Positions 35,490-48,839 are shown, counted from the stretch's first letter. The stretch is DNA of 64,000 bases from Sthenelais limicola (GCA_942159475.1 OW804099.1:3423912-3487911); one strand, 5' to 3'. Notes: generated by a model from the sequence alone, not told the origin. Translations and numbers: made by a program.

Positions 35490-38400
35490 CGCTACCACAA
35501 CCTCCCTATTACATGTCTCACTACCTCTGTACCACAACCCCCCTATTACATGTCTCACTACCTCTGTACCACAACCCCCCTATTACATGTCTACCTCTGT
35601 ACCACAACCCCCCTATTACATGTCTACCTCTGTACCACAACCCCCCTATTACATGTCTCACTACCTCTGTACCACTACCTCCCTATTACATGTCTCACTA
35701 CCTCTGTACCACAACCCCCCTATTACATGTCTCACTACCTCTGTACCACAACCCCCCTATTACATGTCTCACTACCTCTGTACCACAACCCCCCTATTAC
35801 ATGTCTCACTACCTGTGTACCACAACCCCCCTATTACATGTCTACCTCTGTACCACAACCCCCCTATTACATGTCTCACTACCTCTGTACCACAACCCCC
35901 CTATTACATGTCTACCTCTGTACCACAACCCCCCTATTACATGTCTCACTACCTCTGTACCACAACCCCCCTATTACATGTCTCACTACCTCTGTACCAC
36001 AACCCCCCTATTACATGTCTCACTACCTCTGTACCACAACCCCCCTATTACATGTCTCACTACCTCTGTACCACAACCCCCCTATTACATGTCTCACTAC
36101 CTCTGTACCACAACCCCCCTATTACATGTCTCACTACCTCTGTACCACAACCCCCCTATTACATGTCTCACTACCTCTGTACCACAACCCCCCTATTACA
36201 TGTCTCACTACCTCTGTACCACACACCCCCTATTACATATCTACCTCTGTACCACAACCCCCCTATTACATGTCTCACTACCTCTGTACCACAACCCCCC
36301 TATTACATGTCTCACTACCTCTGTACCACAACCCCCCTATTACATGTCTACCTCTGTACCACAACCCCCCTATTACATGTCTCACTACCTCTGTACCACA
36401 ACCCCCCTATTACATGTCTCACTACCTCTGTACCACAACCCCCCTATTACATGTCTCACTACCTCTGCACCACAACCCCCCTATTACATGTCTACCTCTG
36501 TACCACAACCCCCCTATTACATGTCTCACTACCTCTGTACCACAACCTCCCTATTACATGTCTCACTACCTCTGTACCACAACCCCCCTATTACATGTCT
36601 CACTACCTGTGTACCACAACCCCCCTATTACATGTCTCACTACCTGTGTACCACAACCCCCCTATTACATGTCTCACTACCTCTGTACCACAACCTCCCT
36701 ATTACATGTCTCACTACCTCTGTACCACAACCCCCCTATTACATGTCTCACTACCTCTGTACCACAACCTCCCTATTACATGTCTCACTACCTCTGTACC
36801 ACAACCCCCCTATTACATGTCTACCTGTGTACCACAACCCCCTATTACATGTCTACCTCTGTACCACAACCCCCCTATTACATGTCTACCTCTGTACCAC
36901 AACCCCCCTATTACATGTCTCACTACCTCTGTACCACAACCCCCCTATTACATGTCTCACTACCTCTGTACCACAACCCCCCTATTACATGTCTCACTAC
37001 CTCTGTACCACAACCCCCCTATTACATGTCTCACTACCTCTGCACCACAACCCCCCTATTACATGTCTACCTCTGTACCACAACCCCCCTATTACATGTC
37101 TCACTACCTCTGTACCACAACCTCCCTATTACATGTCTCACTACCTCTGTACCACAACCCCCCTATTACATGTCTCACTACCTGTGTACCACAACCCCCC
37201 TATTACATGTCTCACTACCTGTGTACCACAACCCCCCTATTACATGTCTCACTACCTCTGTACCACAACCTCCCTATTACATGTCTCACTACCTCTGTAC
37301 CACAACCCCCCTATTACATGTCTCACTACCTCTGTACCACAACCTCCCTATTACATGTCTCACTACCTCTGTACCACAACCCCCCTATTACATGTCTACC
37401 TGTGTACCACAACCCCCTATTACATGTCTACCTCTGTACCACAACCCCCCTATTACATGTCTACCTCTGTACCACAACCCCCCTATTACATGTCTCACTA
37501 CCTCTGTACCACAACCCCCCTATTACATGTCTCACTACCTCTGTACCACAACCCCCCTATTACATGTCTACCTGTGTACCACAACCCCCCTATTACATGT
37601 CTACCTGTGTACCACAATCCCCCTATTACATGTCTACCTCTGTACCACAAACCCCCTATTACATGTCCACCTCTGTACCACAACCCCCCTATTACATGTC
37701 TACCTCTGTGCCACAACCTCCCTATTACATGTCTACCTCTGTACCACAACCCCCCTATTACATGTCTCACTACCTCTGTACCACAACCCCCCTATTACAT
37801 GTCTCACTACCTCTGTACCACAACCCCCCTATTACATGTCTACCTTTTTACCACAACCCCCCTATTACATGTCTACCTGTGTACCACAACCCCCCTATTA
37901 CATGTCTACCTGTGTACCACAACCCCCCTATTACATGTCTACCTGTGTACCACAACCCCCCTATTACATGTCTACCTGTGTACCACAATCCCCCTATTAC
38001 ATGTCTACCTCTGTACCACAACCCCCCTATTACATGTCTACCTCTGTACCACAACCCCCCTATTACATGTCTACCTCTGTACCACAACCCCCCTATTACA
38101 TGTCTACCTCTGTACCACAACCTCCCTATTACATGTCTACCTCTGTACCACTACCCCCCTATTACATGTCTACCTCTGTACCACAACCCCCCTATTACAT
38201 GTCTACCTCTGTACCACAACCTCCCTATTACATGTCTACCTCTGTACCACAACCCCCCTATTACATGTCTACCTATGTACCACAACCCCCCTATTACATG
38301 TCTACCTCTGTACCACAACCCCCCTATTACATGTCTACCTCTGTACCACAACCCCCCTATTACATGTCTCACTACCTCTGTACCACAACCCCCCTATTAC

Positions 38401-39966
38401 ATGTCTCACTACCTCTGTACCACAACCCCCCTATTACATGTCTACCTGTGTACCACAACCCCCCTATTACATGTCTACCTGTGTACCACAATCCCCCTAT
38501 TACATGTCTACCTCTGTACCACAAACCCCCTATTACATGTCCACCTCTGTACCACAACCCCCCTATTACATGTCTACCTCTGTGCCACAACCTCCCTATT
38601 ACATGTCTACCTCTGTACCACAACCCCCCTATTACATGTCTCACTACCTCTGTACCACAACCCCCCTATTACATGTCTCACTACCTCTGTACCACAACCC
38701 CCCTATTACATGTCTACCTTTTTACCACAACCCACCTATTACATGTCTACCTCTGTACCACAACCTCCCTATTACATGTCTACCTGTGTACCACAACCCC
38801 CCTATTACATGTCTACCTCTGTACCACAACCCCCCTATTACATGTCTACCTGTGTACCACAACCCCCCTATTACATGTCTACCTCTGTACCACAACCCCC
38901 CTATTACATGTCTACCTGTGTACCACAACCTCCATATTACATGTCTCACTACCTCTGTACCACAACCCCCCTATTACATGTCTACCTCTGTACCACAACC
39001 CCCCTATTACATGTCTACCTGTGTACCACAACCCCCCTATTACATGTCTACCTGTGTACCACAACCCCCCTATTACATGTCTACCTGTGTACCACAACCC
39101 CCCTATTACATGTCTACCTCTGTACCACAACCCCCCTATTACATGTCTACCTGTGTACCACAACCCCCCTATTACATGTCTCACTACCTGTGTACCACAA
39201 CCCCCCTATTACATGTCTACCTGTGTACCACAACCCCCCTATTACATGTCTCACTACCTCTGTACCACAGCCCCCTATTACATGTCTCACTACCTCTGTA
39301 CCACAACCCCCCTATTACATGTCTCACTACCTCTGTACCACAACCCCCCTATTACATGTCTACCTCTGTACCACAACCTCCCTATTACATGTCTACCTCT
39401 GTACCACAACCCCCCTATTACATGTCTACCTCTGTACCACAACCCCCCTATTACATGTCTCACTACCTCTGTACCACAACCTCCCTATTACATGTCTACC
39501 TCTGTACCACAACCCCCCTATTACATGTCTCACTACCTCTGTACCACAACCTCCCTATTACATGTCTACCTCTGTACCACAACCCCCCTATTACATGTCT
39601 CACTACCTCTGTACCACAACCCCCCTATTACATGTCTACCTCTGTACCACAACCCCCCTATTACATGTCTACCTGTGTACCACAACCCCCCTATTACATG
39701 TCTCACTACCTCTGTACCACAACCCCCCTATTACATGTCTACCTGTGTACCACAACCCCCCTATTACATGTCTACCTGTGTACCACAACCCCCCTATTAC
39801 ATGTCTACCTGTGTACCACAACCTCCCTATTACATGTCTACCTCTGTACCACAACCCCCCTATTACATGTCTACCTGTGTACCACAACCCCCCTATTACA
39901 TGTCTACCTCTGTACCACAACCCCCCTATTACATGTCTACCTGTGTACCACAACCCCCCTATTACA
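35490..39966. repeat. 33/37-bp minisatellite with higher-order structure, about 130 copies
   Basis: Unit CTACCTCTGTACCACAACCC plus CCCTATTACATGTCT, with or without CACT. No stop occurs in any plus frame, so three overlapping ORFs of about 1500 residues appear; none is credible. Rare marker variants recur at 575 bp (36461 and 37036) and 874 bp (37667/38541, 37841/38715), showing block duplications inside the array. Confidence 0.97.
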
Positions 39967-41369
39967 GGCCTGGTGCTATCTCCTGCTCCCCCAGGCCTGG
40001 TGTTATTGGGTTACAGCTATTGTACAAGCTGTGTATGAGTTAAACTAATCTACGGTGGTTACAACAGTAAGCTAGAGCTGCTCCATGTCACATGTGAGTA
40101 GTACAGGGTGAGGGGCCGGGACGGGGTGAAGAAACTTTCCCTCCTTCCCCGCGTAGGGCTCTCCACACAGAGATAACACTTTAATTGTGGCCAGGACAAG
40201 CTCAGGGCTCTCCCCAAACCTAAGACAAGACATGAGCAGCTGCTACAGGTCTCTCTCTTACAGTCTGGCTTTATTTAATTAATCTTACAGGATTGCTCCC
40301 AACAATCTGTGCAACAATTATGAATCAATGTATGAATCAAATGTAGATTATGATGTACAGCAAGCAGGTGTAAATGATTGGGCTAGCCAGTACCTGCTTT
40401 AGTCAGTCTTGCTTTCTCTCTCCCCCTTTCTCTCACCCCCTTTCTCTCACTCCTCTCCTCTCTCTCTCCTCCCTCTTCCTCTCCCCCCTCATCTCTCTTC
40501 TCTCCCTCTCTCTCCTCTCTCCCTCCTTTCCTCTCCCTCTCACCCCTCATCTCTCTCCTCTCCCTCTCTCTCCTCTCTCCCTCCTCTCCTCTTTCTCACC
40601 CCTCATCTCTCTCCCTGACTCCTGTTCTGGAAACCTGCTTTCCCTATACTACTTGTACTGACTCCTTACACATGAACCAAGGCTACTGCAGCTATGGCTC
40701 TATGCTCTATGGCTCTGACTCTATCAGCGCTCTACTGGCCTCCCACAATGTACACCAACCAGCTCTTTCAAAGATTCTTACTGATTTTAAATCTTTAAAA
40801 AAAATATAAAAAAGTCAACATTTGCAATGTTTCTGATGCCAACTCTGCGGGTACAACTTGCGGAGTACGGCCTGTAGCGCAGACCTGGAGAAAGGCAAGG
40901 ATTGTGCAACAAAGACTGACTTTTACAGCTTCAGCGCTAAAAGGTTTAACTTAATGGAACTCACCTGTTTCTGAGGTCCATTAACTGGTGAAAGAAGTGA
41001 TGGCGGCGGACTGACTTCCTGTTTATGTGCTAAAGCTCCGTCTCACCAGCAGTCACCTGTAAATAGGCAGAAAAATACATTTAATGGAAGATGAAGAAAA
41101 GGTTTTGCACTTTGTGTGGTTCTGTGTTTTACAGGAAGTGCAGGCAAACGTACACAGGATGTCAGCAAAAACACAGGAAAATATTCAAAACTTCTTTCTT
41201 AGCCAATGAGAAACGAGGAATTTATTTACTGCAGGAAATGGGCAGCAAGCAGGATGGGCCTATTGTCATGGAAACAGTGGCAAGCAGAGATGACATATAG
41301 AGTGCAATAAGTCTTTGTGTGATAGAGATAGAGACAAGGAACAGCATGCAATAATGATTGAAGTCCCAT
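39967..41369. other. unique DNA with a CT-rich tract and the candidate UTR exon
   Basis: CT-rich low complexity at about 40410-40618. The candidate minus exon at 40965-41056 is listed separately. No other exon was recognised. Confidence 0.5.
40965..41056 (-). other. candidate 5' UTR exon of the delta-catenin gene
   Basis: A 92-base segment bounded by a good acceptor (TATTTTTCTGCCTATTTACAG, AG at 41057-41058) and a perfect donor (AAACAG|GTGAGT, GT at 40963-40964). All three frames contain stops, so it would be non-coding. Spliced to the acceptor at 22182 it would open a short upstream ORF (MDLRN, 12 codons) ending at the in-frame TAG 34 bases before the main ATG. It also contains GCCGCCATC, a YY1-like core. 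That it belongs to the catenin gene is inferred from strand, order and splice-site quality only; cDNA would decide. Confidence 0.4.
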
Positions 41370-41995
41370 AATCCTTGACTGATACAAGTCCCCTATTGTG
41401 TATCCCATAATCCTTCACTTTAGACACACACAGTGGTTGATACAACCCCCCTATTGTGTATCCCATAATACTTCACTTCAGACATACACAGTGACTGATA
41501 CAAGTCCCCTATTGTGTATCCCATAATACTTCACTTCAGACATACACAGTGGCTGATACAACTCCCCTATTGTGTATCCCATAATACTTCACTTCAGACA
41601 TACACAGTGGTTGATACAAGTCCCCTATTGTATATCCCATAATCCTTCACTACAGACATACACAGTGGCTGATACAAGTCCCCTATTGTGTATCCCATAA
41701 TCCTTCACTACAGACATACACAGTGGCTGATACAAGTCCCCTATTGTGTATCCCATAATCCTTCACTACAGACATACACAGTGGCTGATACAAGTCCCCT
41801 ATTGTGTATCCCATAATCCTTCACTACAGACATACACAGTGGCTGATACAAGTCCCCTATTGTATATCCCATAATCCATCACTTCAGACAGACACAGTGG
41901 CTGATACAAGTCCCCTATTGTATATCCCATAATCCATCACTTCAGACAGACGCAGTGGCTGATACAAGTCCCCTATTGTATATCCCATAATCCTA
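41370..41995. repeat. 58-bp minisatellite, about 10 copies
   Basis: Unit ACTTCAGACATACACAGTGG plus CTGATACAAGTCCCCTATTG and TGTATCCCATAATCCTTC. Confidence 0.95.
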
Positions 41996-41999
41996 CAAT

Positions 42000-42245
42000 T
42001 CAGACATACATAGACAGATTAATAGAGATTGATAGAAAGATAGATTGACACAGATTGATATATTGATAGATACATAGATAGATAGATAGACATACAGACA
42101 CATAAATAGATTGACAGATAGATAGAAAGTTAGATAGATAAACAGACAGACGGATATACAAGAGTTAGATAGACAGATAGACAGATAGATAGATAGATAG
42201 ATAGACGGATGGATAGACAGACTGATAGACAAGATATAGAGACAG
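42000..42245. repeat. GATA/GACA microsatellite-like tract
   Basis: Irregular AGATAGATAGACAGATAG repeats adjoining the 58-bp array. Confidence 0.9.
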
Positions 42246-42419
42246 TGAGAGGCGGCTGAGAGGCAGGACATGGCAGTAAAAAGGGTAAGAGATGAGAGCG
42301 GTTGTAACTGCCCTACCCGTTATAACCTGAGTGCGCATGTGTAATGGCATTCACTTGTACTGCCACCAGGTGGAGCAACATCACTCCAGCTCAAAGGTCA
42401 AGGGTCAAGGACACACATG

Positions 42420-42522
42420 AGAAAAGGAGGAGGAGGAGATGGAGGCAGGAGGGGGAGGAAAGGAAGGGAGGGAGGAAGGGAGGGGAGGAAGGAGGGGAGG
42501 GAGGAGGGGGAGGAGGGGAGGG
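42420..42522. repeat. GGA-rich tract ending at the gap
   Basis: GGAGGAGGGGAGGAAGG-type homopurine sequence that runs straight into the N block. Confidence 0.9.
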
Positions 42523-42722
42523 NNNNNNNNNNNNNNNNNNNNNNNNNNNNNNNNNNNNNNNNNNNNNNNNNNNNNNNNNNNNNNNNNNNNNNNNNNNNNN
42601 NNNNNNNNNNNNNNNNNNNNNNNNNNNNNNNNNNNNNNNNNNNNNNNNNNNNNNNNNNNNNNNNNNNNNNNNNNNNNNNNNNNNNNNNNNNNNNNNNNNN
42701 NNNNNNNNNNNNNNNNNNNNNN
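42523..42722. other. assembly gap, 200 N
   Basis: Exactly 200 N, a placeholder length. The homopurine tract on its left side is the likely cause. Confidence 0.99.
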
Positions 42723-45700
42723 AACAATGAGCCCACACTCACTGGTATATGGTGAGCGAAATCAGGTGTTAAAACTAGTGTCATGTGCGACATTGCTGGT
42801 GTACTAACTTTGTGGATTCACAGAGGCCTGAATTTACGCACAGAGAAAGGCTGCTCTTTTTCATTGATACTTTAACTTGATGCTATGAATGGTATTTCAG
42901 CCCCCCCCCCCCCCCACCCAAATAAGAACATCTAGTGTAGTGTGCTGTGCATGATTTTTTGTACAGCCGTAATACATGTTCCCGCGCGAGAAAGCTGTCC
43001 TTCCTTCAAATGCAATTAGGACCTCTAATATAGCCAGGCAATGTACATTTCTCTATTTATACTCCCAGTAATACAAATACCTCTAATATATAATGACAGG
43101 CGTGGCAGAACTTGGGGGGGCAAGGGGGCCCCCCTCCCAATAATTATATTGGGGCAGGGGCCTTGCCTCCCCCCCCTAATAATTCTGTTACATTATGAAC
43201 ATTTTATTGGCCAAATAATGAGTTCTCACTCACAGAACATTGTGCAATATTAGCGAAAAAATTGCTACTTTTCCCACAGCTTTAATTCACCCTTTTAACA
43301 TTCCCACCATGTTTTACATATGAAATTAAATGACTACTACACTAAAAAATCGCCAAAGATTATTATTTCATAACTATGCCAAATATGCGTAACGATTACG
43401 CGCGGCGCTAACGCATGCCTGCTACGAGTGAGATCAAAATGATGCATGTGGTTGGATTCCTTATTTCCTCAGCTTTCCATAGATATAAAGTGTGTGCATG
43501 TTATAGAATATTTAATGTGATAGAGCAGTTACCCAATATAATCATTTATTTCGTTTGCTGTAGAATAATAAGGAATAGGATGGCCGCACTTGCTCCTGGC
43601 GACGTTACACAGGGTATATGGTACTTATGATTCTACTACTGAATCTTTTTCGAATTTTGTTTGTAAACCAATCAAACTGGAGTTTTCTCATAGATAACAA
43701 ATGTGATGTGTTTCAGGAAAATGAGTCACAAGTTGTAAAATTGGTGTTTTTCAAAGTTGTTTACTTACAAACTCTTTTAGTTGGAATATTTTCAATTTTG
43801 GGGTGTCTATTCCTTGTAGCTGTCTGTATAAATACATCTACCAAATTCAAGACTGTTTATTAATTATATCAGTGCGTTTCTCAGATCATCCTATTGAGTA
43901 TTGACATTTGAATGTATTGCTATGAGGTATGTCTCAAACAAAGGAGCCCTGTTTTCGATATAATCATATACAACATTATAAAACTATGAATAATTCATAC
44001 AGCTTGGACGCTGGTAGGCTTGAATATAATACAACCAATCATTCTCAATACATGGTACTTCTTGTCATAGGCTCCCTATTGTGCAACTTGTTCTCACCAG
44101 GTGGTGACAAGTGGTGGTACTTGTTTTTCACTAGGTGGCGTGACAGGTCACTGCATTGCATTTACAATTTCTTTAAAATAAAAGTACCGCTAATACACTT
44201 ATGTGTCACTATTGATATTGTCCAATAAATACAAATGAATATTATAAGTGATATTTTTCTAGAGTTTATGTGTATAACGTATATGTATGATGTTGGGAAT
44301 CAACCTGATCAAAACACCCATTTAACTGTACATATAATTGTGGGTAGTCAGCTGGGACTGTCCAAACTCATCAACCATCAAAATGATTCATACACAGAGG
44401 TCTGTGAACATGAAGGGCCAGTGCTGATGATAAATGATGAATAAAAGGATGCAAACTATGCTGTTTGATGTACCTTTATAAGCTATCTGGGCTGTAGATG
44501 TTCAATCTAAAGTTGCCTTCAGTTACTCTGACTGAATATATCTGGCAAACCAAAGTGCAACCAAAGTGCAACCAAAGTACAGCCGAGCCTAAGTGCAGCC
44601 AAAGTGCAGCCGGATGTGCAAGGCTGGCTTACACTGGCTGCACTTTTCCCTGAATCCGGATGTAGTCTGTGGCCGTGCAAGGGCTGCACATCCGAAGTGC
44701 ATCCGCGCAACCTGGGTAAAGACCCATCAGAAGGAACAACGTTAATTATACCAGATACGTTACTCTCCACACATGAGTAGTTAATGTCTTCCCCTCCCCC
44801 ACTACCAGAGGGTGTATACAGTTCTGTGCCCTTATCACACCCTCCCCCTGTATACACATATACACAGCTGTTGCTTTAGCTGGCCGTGCACCCTCCAGCC
44901 TGTAGAGTTATATCGCTATTAGTGGCATGGATACATACCAACTTCCAAGACTGTGTATTGGATATATCTAAGCTTATCTGAGGTTATGCCATGGAGCATA
45001 TTTAACTACTTTAATACAGTGATTGACCATGAAGAAATATTGCTAACGTGGTGTTATATGTAAGGAATATATAGAAATATTTATTAAATGTCCTAATATT
45101 TATCATCATTGCAATCTGCTTCATCTCATCTTTTCAAAATAGTTTTTGGCGACATAAAACTCACTGGAAATGAAAGTAAAATTAAAGAATCATTTGTGAT
45201 GTGTCACAGGAAAATAAGTCACATGTCGCAAAAAGGGGATTTTGAGATATCTACATATTTGAAAAGGAGAGATCAAGCCGATTCCAACGATGGTAAACAT
45301 TACGGCATCTAATGAATATTTCTATATTTGAACAGATGATAATGATATTTTATGAGTTTCAATATGAATATAAATATAATGCTCAGGATGACCGCAGAAA
45401 CTGATTCATATAACTCACAGTCCTGCAATTTGGTACATGTATTGCTACTAAGACAACTTAACTGTCAGATATTCCTATAAGGAGTTCTTGTGGTAAGGAC
45501 AATTGAAAGATACAACTTTTGCTTCTTGTGACTTATTTGTCTGTAACATATCACATAAAGGTTTCACATTACACCATGCGCCCACACACCAATTAATCCA
45601 GCAACTCATTAATTCCGTCTCAAATGACAAAAAAACCCACAAAAAGTGGCAAGATTGTAATCATGGTTCAAATTTCAATAATTAATATCTCGATTGATCT

Positions 45701-45770
45701 GTGTACTGAATGGGATGCACTCAATATGTGGCATCCCCGGCCGGCTGGATGGTGAGAACCCCAGAAAAAA
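42723..45770. other. unique AT-rich DNA
   Basis: The longest stretch with little repeat. It has a poly-C run (about 42901-42916), a G/C-rich imperfect hairpin (43113-43186), CTCF-like cores (44094-44107 and 44128-44140) and a short AAGTGCAGCC repeat with inverted copies (about 44555-44710). ORFs are all under 115 residues and carry no recognisable domain. Confidence 0.5.
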
Positions 45771-45914
45771 GCCACAAGGAGAAGCCACAGAGAGAAGCCA
45801 CAGAGAGAAGCCACGGAGAGAAGCCACAGAGAGAAGCCACAGGGAGAAGCCACAGGGAGAAGCCACAGGGAGAAGCCACTGGGAGAAGCCACAGGCGGAA
45901 GCCACAGGGAGAAG
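45771..45914. repeat. 12-bp minisatellite, about 12 copies
   Basis: Unit GAAGCCACAGGGA with GAGAGA/GGGAGA variants. Confidence 0.95.
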
Positions 45915-46439
45915 CTATAACCTGTGTGCTACACAAGCATTTGGGATGTTTTACTGACAAATGAGTCTAAAGTAGGAAACAATGGAACTTGAGGTACCGT
46001 CAATTTAAAAAGATAAGGTTAAGCATATTTTGATTGTGCTAAATATTATTGGACATTAAATAAGTATTTCTTTATTTTTGTAAGGATGAAAAAATTAAAT
46101 ATTTTTCATGGTAAATTACTACTAAAGTAGTTAATGTACTGTATGTATGTATATTGTTTATTTCCGAAGACAGTACATGATAAGGTATAGATAATTTACA
46201 TCGGAAATGGGTCGGTCCTCTTCTGTGCCACAGCTCTTCAGGATAAGCTCATATATGCATGGATACTCCTATTATCAGGGTATTAGTACATGTAAGTGAG
46301 TGAATATGTTATTGTAAGCTGTATATAACATTAGGTGAGAGATTAGGACCTATTACTGGACTATTAGTACATGTAAGTGAGTGAATGTGTACGGTACCGA
46401 GTGAGGCATCCAATCTATGAGCTGCCAGTCACTCAGTGT

Positions 46440-46632
46440 AATGGCGGCTCATGCAATCCCTCTAGTGGCTTCTACAGTTACTAACCGCTCCCCACTCCAC
46501 ACGTAACACAAACGCTCCCCTGACGTCCTCTCCATGGCTACCAGATGCTACGTGACGTCATCAGACGTTCTAATTTAGCGACGTCGCGGTGTAGGTGATT
46601 AATCTGTCATCAGGGACTGGTGACGTCACCAG
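46440..46632. promoter_or_regulatory. CRE palindrome cluster
   Basis: Four GACGTC cores in about 110 bp: TGACGTCC (46521), TGACGTCA (46553-46560), GCGACGTCGC (46578-46587) and the perfect 16-bp palindrome CTGGTGACGTCACCAG (46617-46632). Nearby are ATGGCGGC (about 46441) and a CTCF-like GCCACTAGAGGG on the minus strand (46458-46469). Full CREs are bound by CREB/ATF factors in animals. Promoter or enhancer function is inferred; no transcript is visible next to it. Confidence 0.45.
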
Positions 46633-46679
46633 GCGTCTGTTACTGTCTCGTCTCTAACTTGTCTCTCACCGTTTCCACC

Positions 46680-46812
46680 TTCTCCTCCCTCTGCCCCATG
46701 TCTCTCTGCCCCATGTCTCTCTGCCCCATGTCTCTCTGCCCCATGTCTCTCTGCCCCATGTCTCTCTGCCCCATGTCTCTCTGCCCCATGTCTCTCTGCC
46801 CCATGTCTCTCT
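46680..46812. repeat. 15-bp minisatellite, 9 copies
   Basis: Unit CTGCCCCATGTCTCT, almost perfect. It starts 48 bases after the CRE palindrome cluster. Confidence 0.97.
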
Positions 46813-46899
46813 ATCTGCTCTTCTCTTCTGTTCATCTGGCGTTCTCTGAAGGACAGGGATCCCTATACCTGCACCTGTATAAACCCATTGTCTACCTAC

Positions 46900-47330
46900 C
46901 ATACTCTACTCGGGAGCACTAACACTTCGAAACAGTGGCACAGTGTACCCCTACCCCTTGATATTTATATTTTATTTCTATCTGTACTTTATATTTTTAC
47001 ACTGAAATTTGTTGTTTAAATACGACTGGAAAACTAACACTTTGAAATAGTGGCACAGTATATTCCTGGTCAGTAACATCAATCTACTACCTCACCATCT
47101 TTACATATATGTAGCTAGTTAAAATACCATTGAACCTTCCTTGTTACATGTAGCGTAATGATATCAAAACATAGTCACTTAATATAGAGGTTTGGAACAG
47201 TGTATCCTTTGACAAGAACGCTACTTTACTTTTAACCAGATTGCTCACTTCTATGTATCTTTATAATAATTAGACTAGAAAAACTAACACTTCGAATCAG
47301 TGGCACAGTTTATTCTTAGTCAATAGCTTC
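46900..47330. repeat. diverged long direct repeats
   Basis: Three spaced copies of AAACTAACACTTCGAAACAG followed by TGGCACAGTGTATTC, at about 46917, 47032 and 47280, separated by diverged AT-rich sequence. Confidence 0.7.
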
Positions 47331-47599
47331 ACTCTATTACCATCTATAGCTCGATTCAACTTTAACTATACAAAGCAACTTGTAAATAACGGATGACACT
47401 TGTAAAATAGTATGATACACCTGGGGAATTGTGAAAAACCCTATTTTGGGATTTTGCACTCCCAGTATAAATAAAGTTTAAAAAAAAACGAAAAACCCTT
47501 ACTCTCTTCTCTTCCTCACTTTGGTCCTTCTTCTGTCCCCTCTTCTTCTCTTTCTTCACTCCCTCTTCCATCATTGCCTCATATTCTATAGACCTACTG

Positions 47600-47960
47600 A
47601 AATGTTCTTCTTTCCCTCCCACTTTCCTTTCTCTTTCTCTCCCTCGTGTTCTCCCTCTTTCTCTCCCTCTTTCTCTCCTTCTTTCTTTCTCTCCCTCTTT
47701 CTCTCCCTCTTTCTTTTTCTCCCTCTTTCTCTCCCTCTTTCTCTCCCTCACTCTCCCTCTTTCTCTCACTCTTTCTCTCCCTCTTTCTCTCCCTCACTCT
47801 CACTCTTTCTCTCACTCTTTCTCTCCCTCTTTCTCTCCCTCACTCTCACTCTTTCTCTCACTCTTTCTCTACCTCTTCCCCTTTGTTTCCCTCTTTGTTT
47901 CACTCTTTCTCTCCCTCTTTCTTTCTCTCGTTCTCTCACTCTTGCGCCTCTTCCCCCACT
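47600..47960. repeat. CTTTCTCTCCCT low-complexity array
   Basis: Homopyrimidine 12-bp-like repeats with CACTCTCACTC variants; they produce false Ser/Phe/Leu ORFs. Confidence 0.95.
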
Positions 47961-48839
47961 TACCTCCTCTTCCTCTCTTCACCTCCTGGAAGGGCTGTTA
48001 CTGTTCACTCCCCCTCCTTTCACTTCCTCCCATTGACCGCTCTTACCAGTCCCTCCCTACTTTTCCTCAATTAGGCTCTTACTTCAGCCTCCCTCCTTCC
48101 AGCGGAAGTGGAAATCCTTGTCAATGTTTCAATATGGAGCTTGGCTGTTCCTATTTCCTCCCTCCTCCAGTTGATGAAAGGCTGTTATTTCTAACTCCCT
48201 CCAACAACTCAGAAGCTGTTATGATTCCCTCCCCCAACCCACTTAGATTGCTCTTATGTTTACCTCCCGCCTCTAACAGTAATTTTACCTACTCCTACCA
48301 TGGGAACCTGGCTGTTATTTTTCCCTCCCTCCACCCGGCCCCTCCTGCACAAATAAAACAATCTCCATTAAAACGACCACTCCGTTATTTATTTTCTCTC
48401 CTTATTTTTTTGGTTTTCACTTTTAATTTCTTCACATGACGATTACACTTTATCTCACGCAGCACAGACGCCTATAAAATAGCCATTTCCGGTTATGGAT
48501 TTCCTGTTTGAAGTCTTTGTTATTTACTTTACACATGAGCGCGCCTCTAAAGTGGATCTTTTTACCTGCAGCCGCGTATACCGCCAGTTTAGCAGTTTTT
48601 GTGGTCTATTTGTATAGCATTTGTGAGAGAGCAAACATGACGGAGCGGGGCAGGCTTTATCTATAACGTATTGACTGTGTGGTGGAGGCGGAGCTGGTCT
48701 TGCACTTATTGAGGAGGAAGAGGAGGGTGAGAGAGGGAGAGGGTGAAGGTGGGGTAGGGTAAAGGCCAGCAGGTAAAAGCCAAGAGAATGGGAGTTAGGC
48801 AAGGAAAGAATAGAACGTGAACGGGACAGGGAGCGGCAA
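47961..48839. other. unique DNA with a promoter-like part
   Basis: Includes CCTATAAAATAG (about 48471) and the candidate minus first exon at 48570-48760. The pyrimidine-rich part at 47961-48340 looks like decayed CT repeat. Confidence 0.4.
48570..48760 (-). promoter_or_regulatory. possible minus-strand first exon/promoter
   Basis: On the minus strand a CG-richer stretch with a GC-box-like CTCCGCCTCC leads to a segment ending GGCTGCAG|GTAAAAAG, a plausible donor. It stands out from AT-rich and simple-repeat surroundings and lies upstream of the candidate UTR exon at 41 kb. This is weak, context-based evidence; no TATA box or initiator can be assigned. Confidence 0.2.

Noticed and set aside
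35490..39966. CRISPR array
   Set aside because: Repeats are head-to-tail without unique spacers and the sequence is from an animal genome.
35364..40048. Three overlapping plus-strand ORFs of about 1480-1560 residues
   Set aside because: All are translations of a 33/37-bp tandem array that has no stop in any plus frame; there is no domain, start context or splice evidence.
42344..42807. ORFs of 112-131 residues across 42.5 kb
   Set aside because: They run through the 200-N gap and homopurine sequence.
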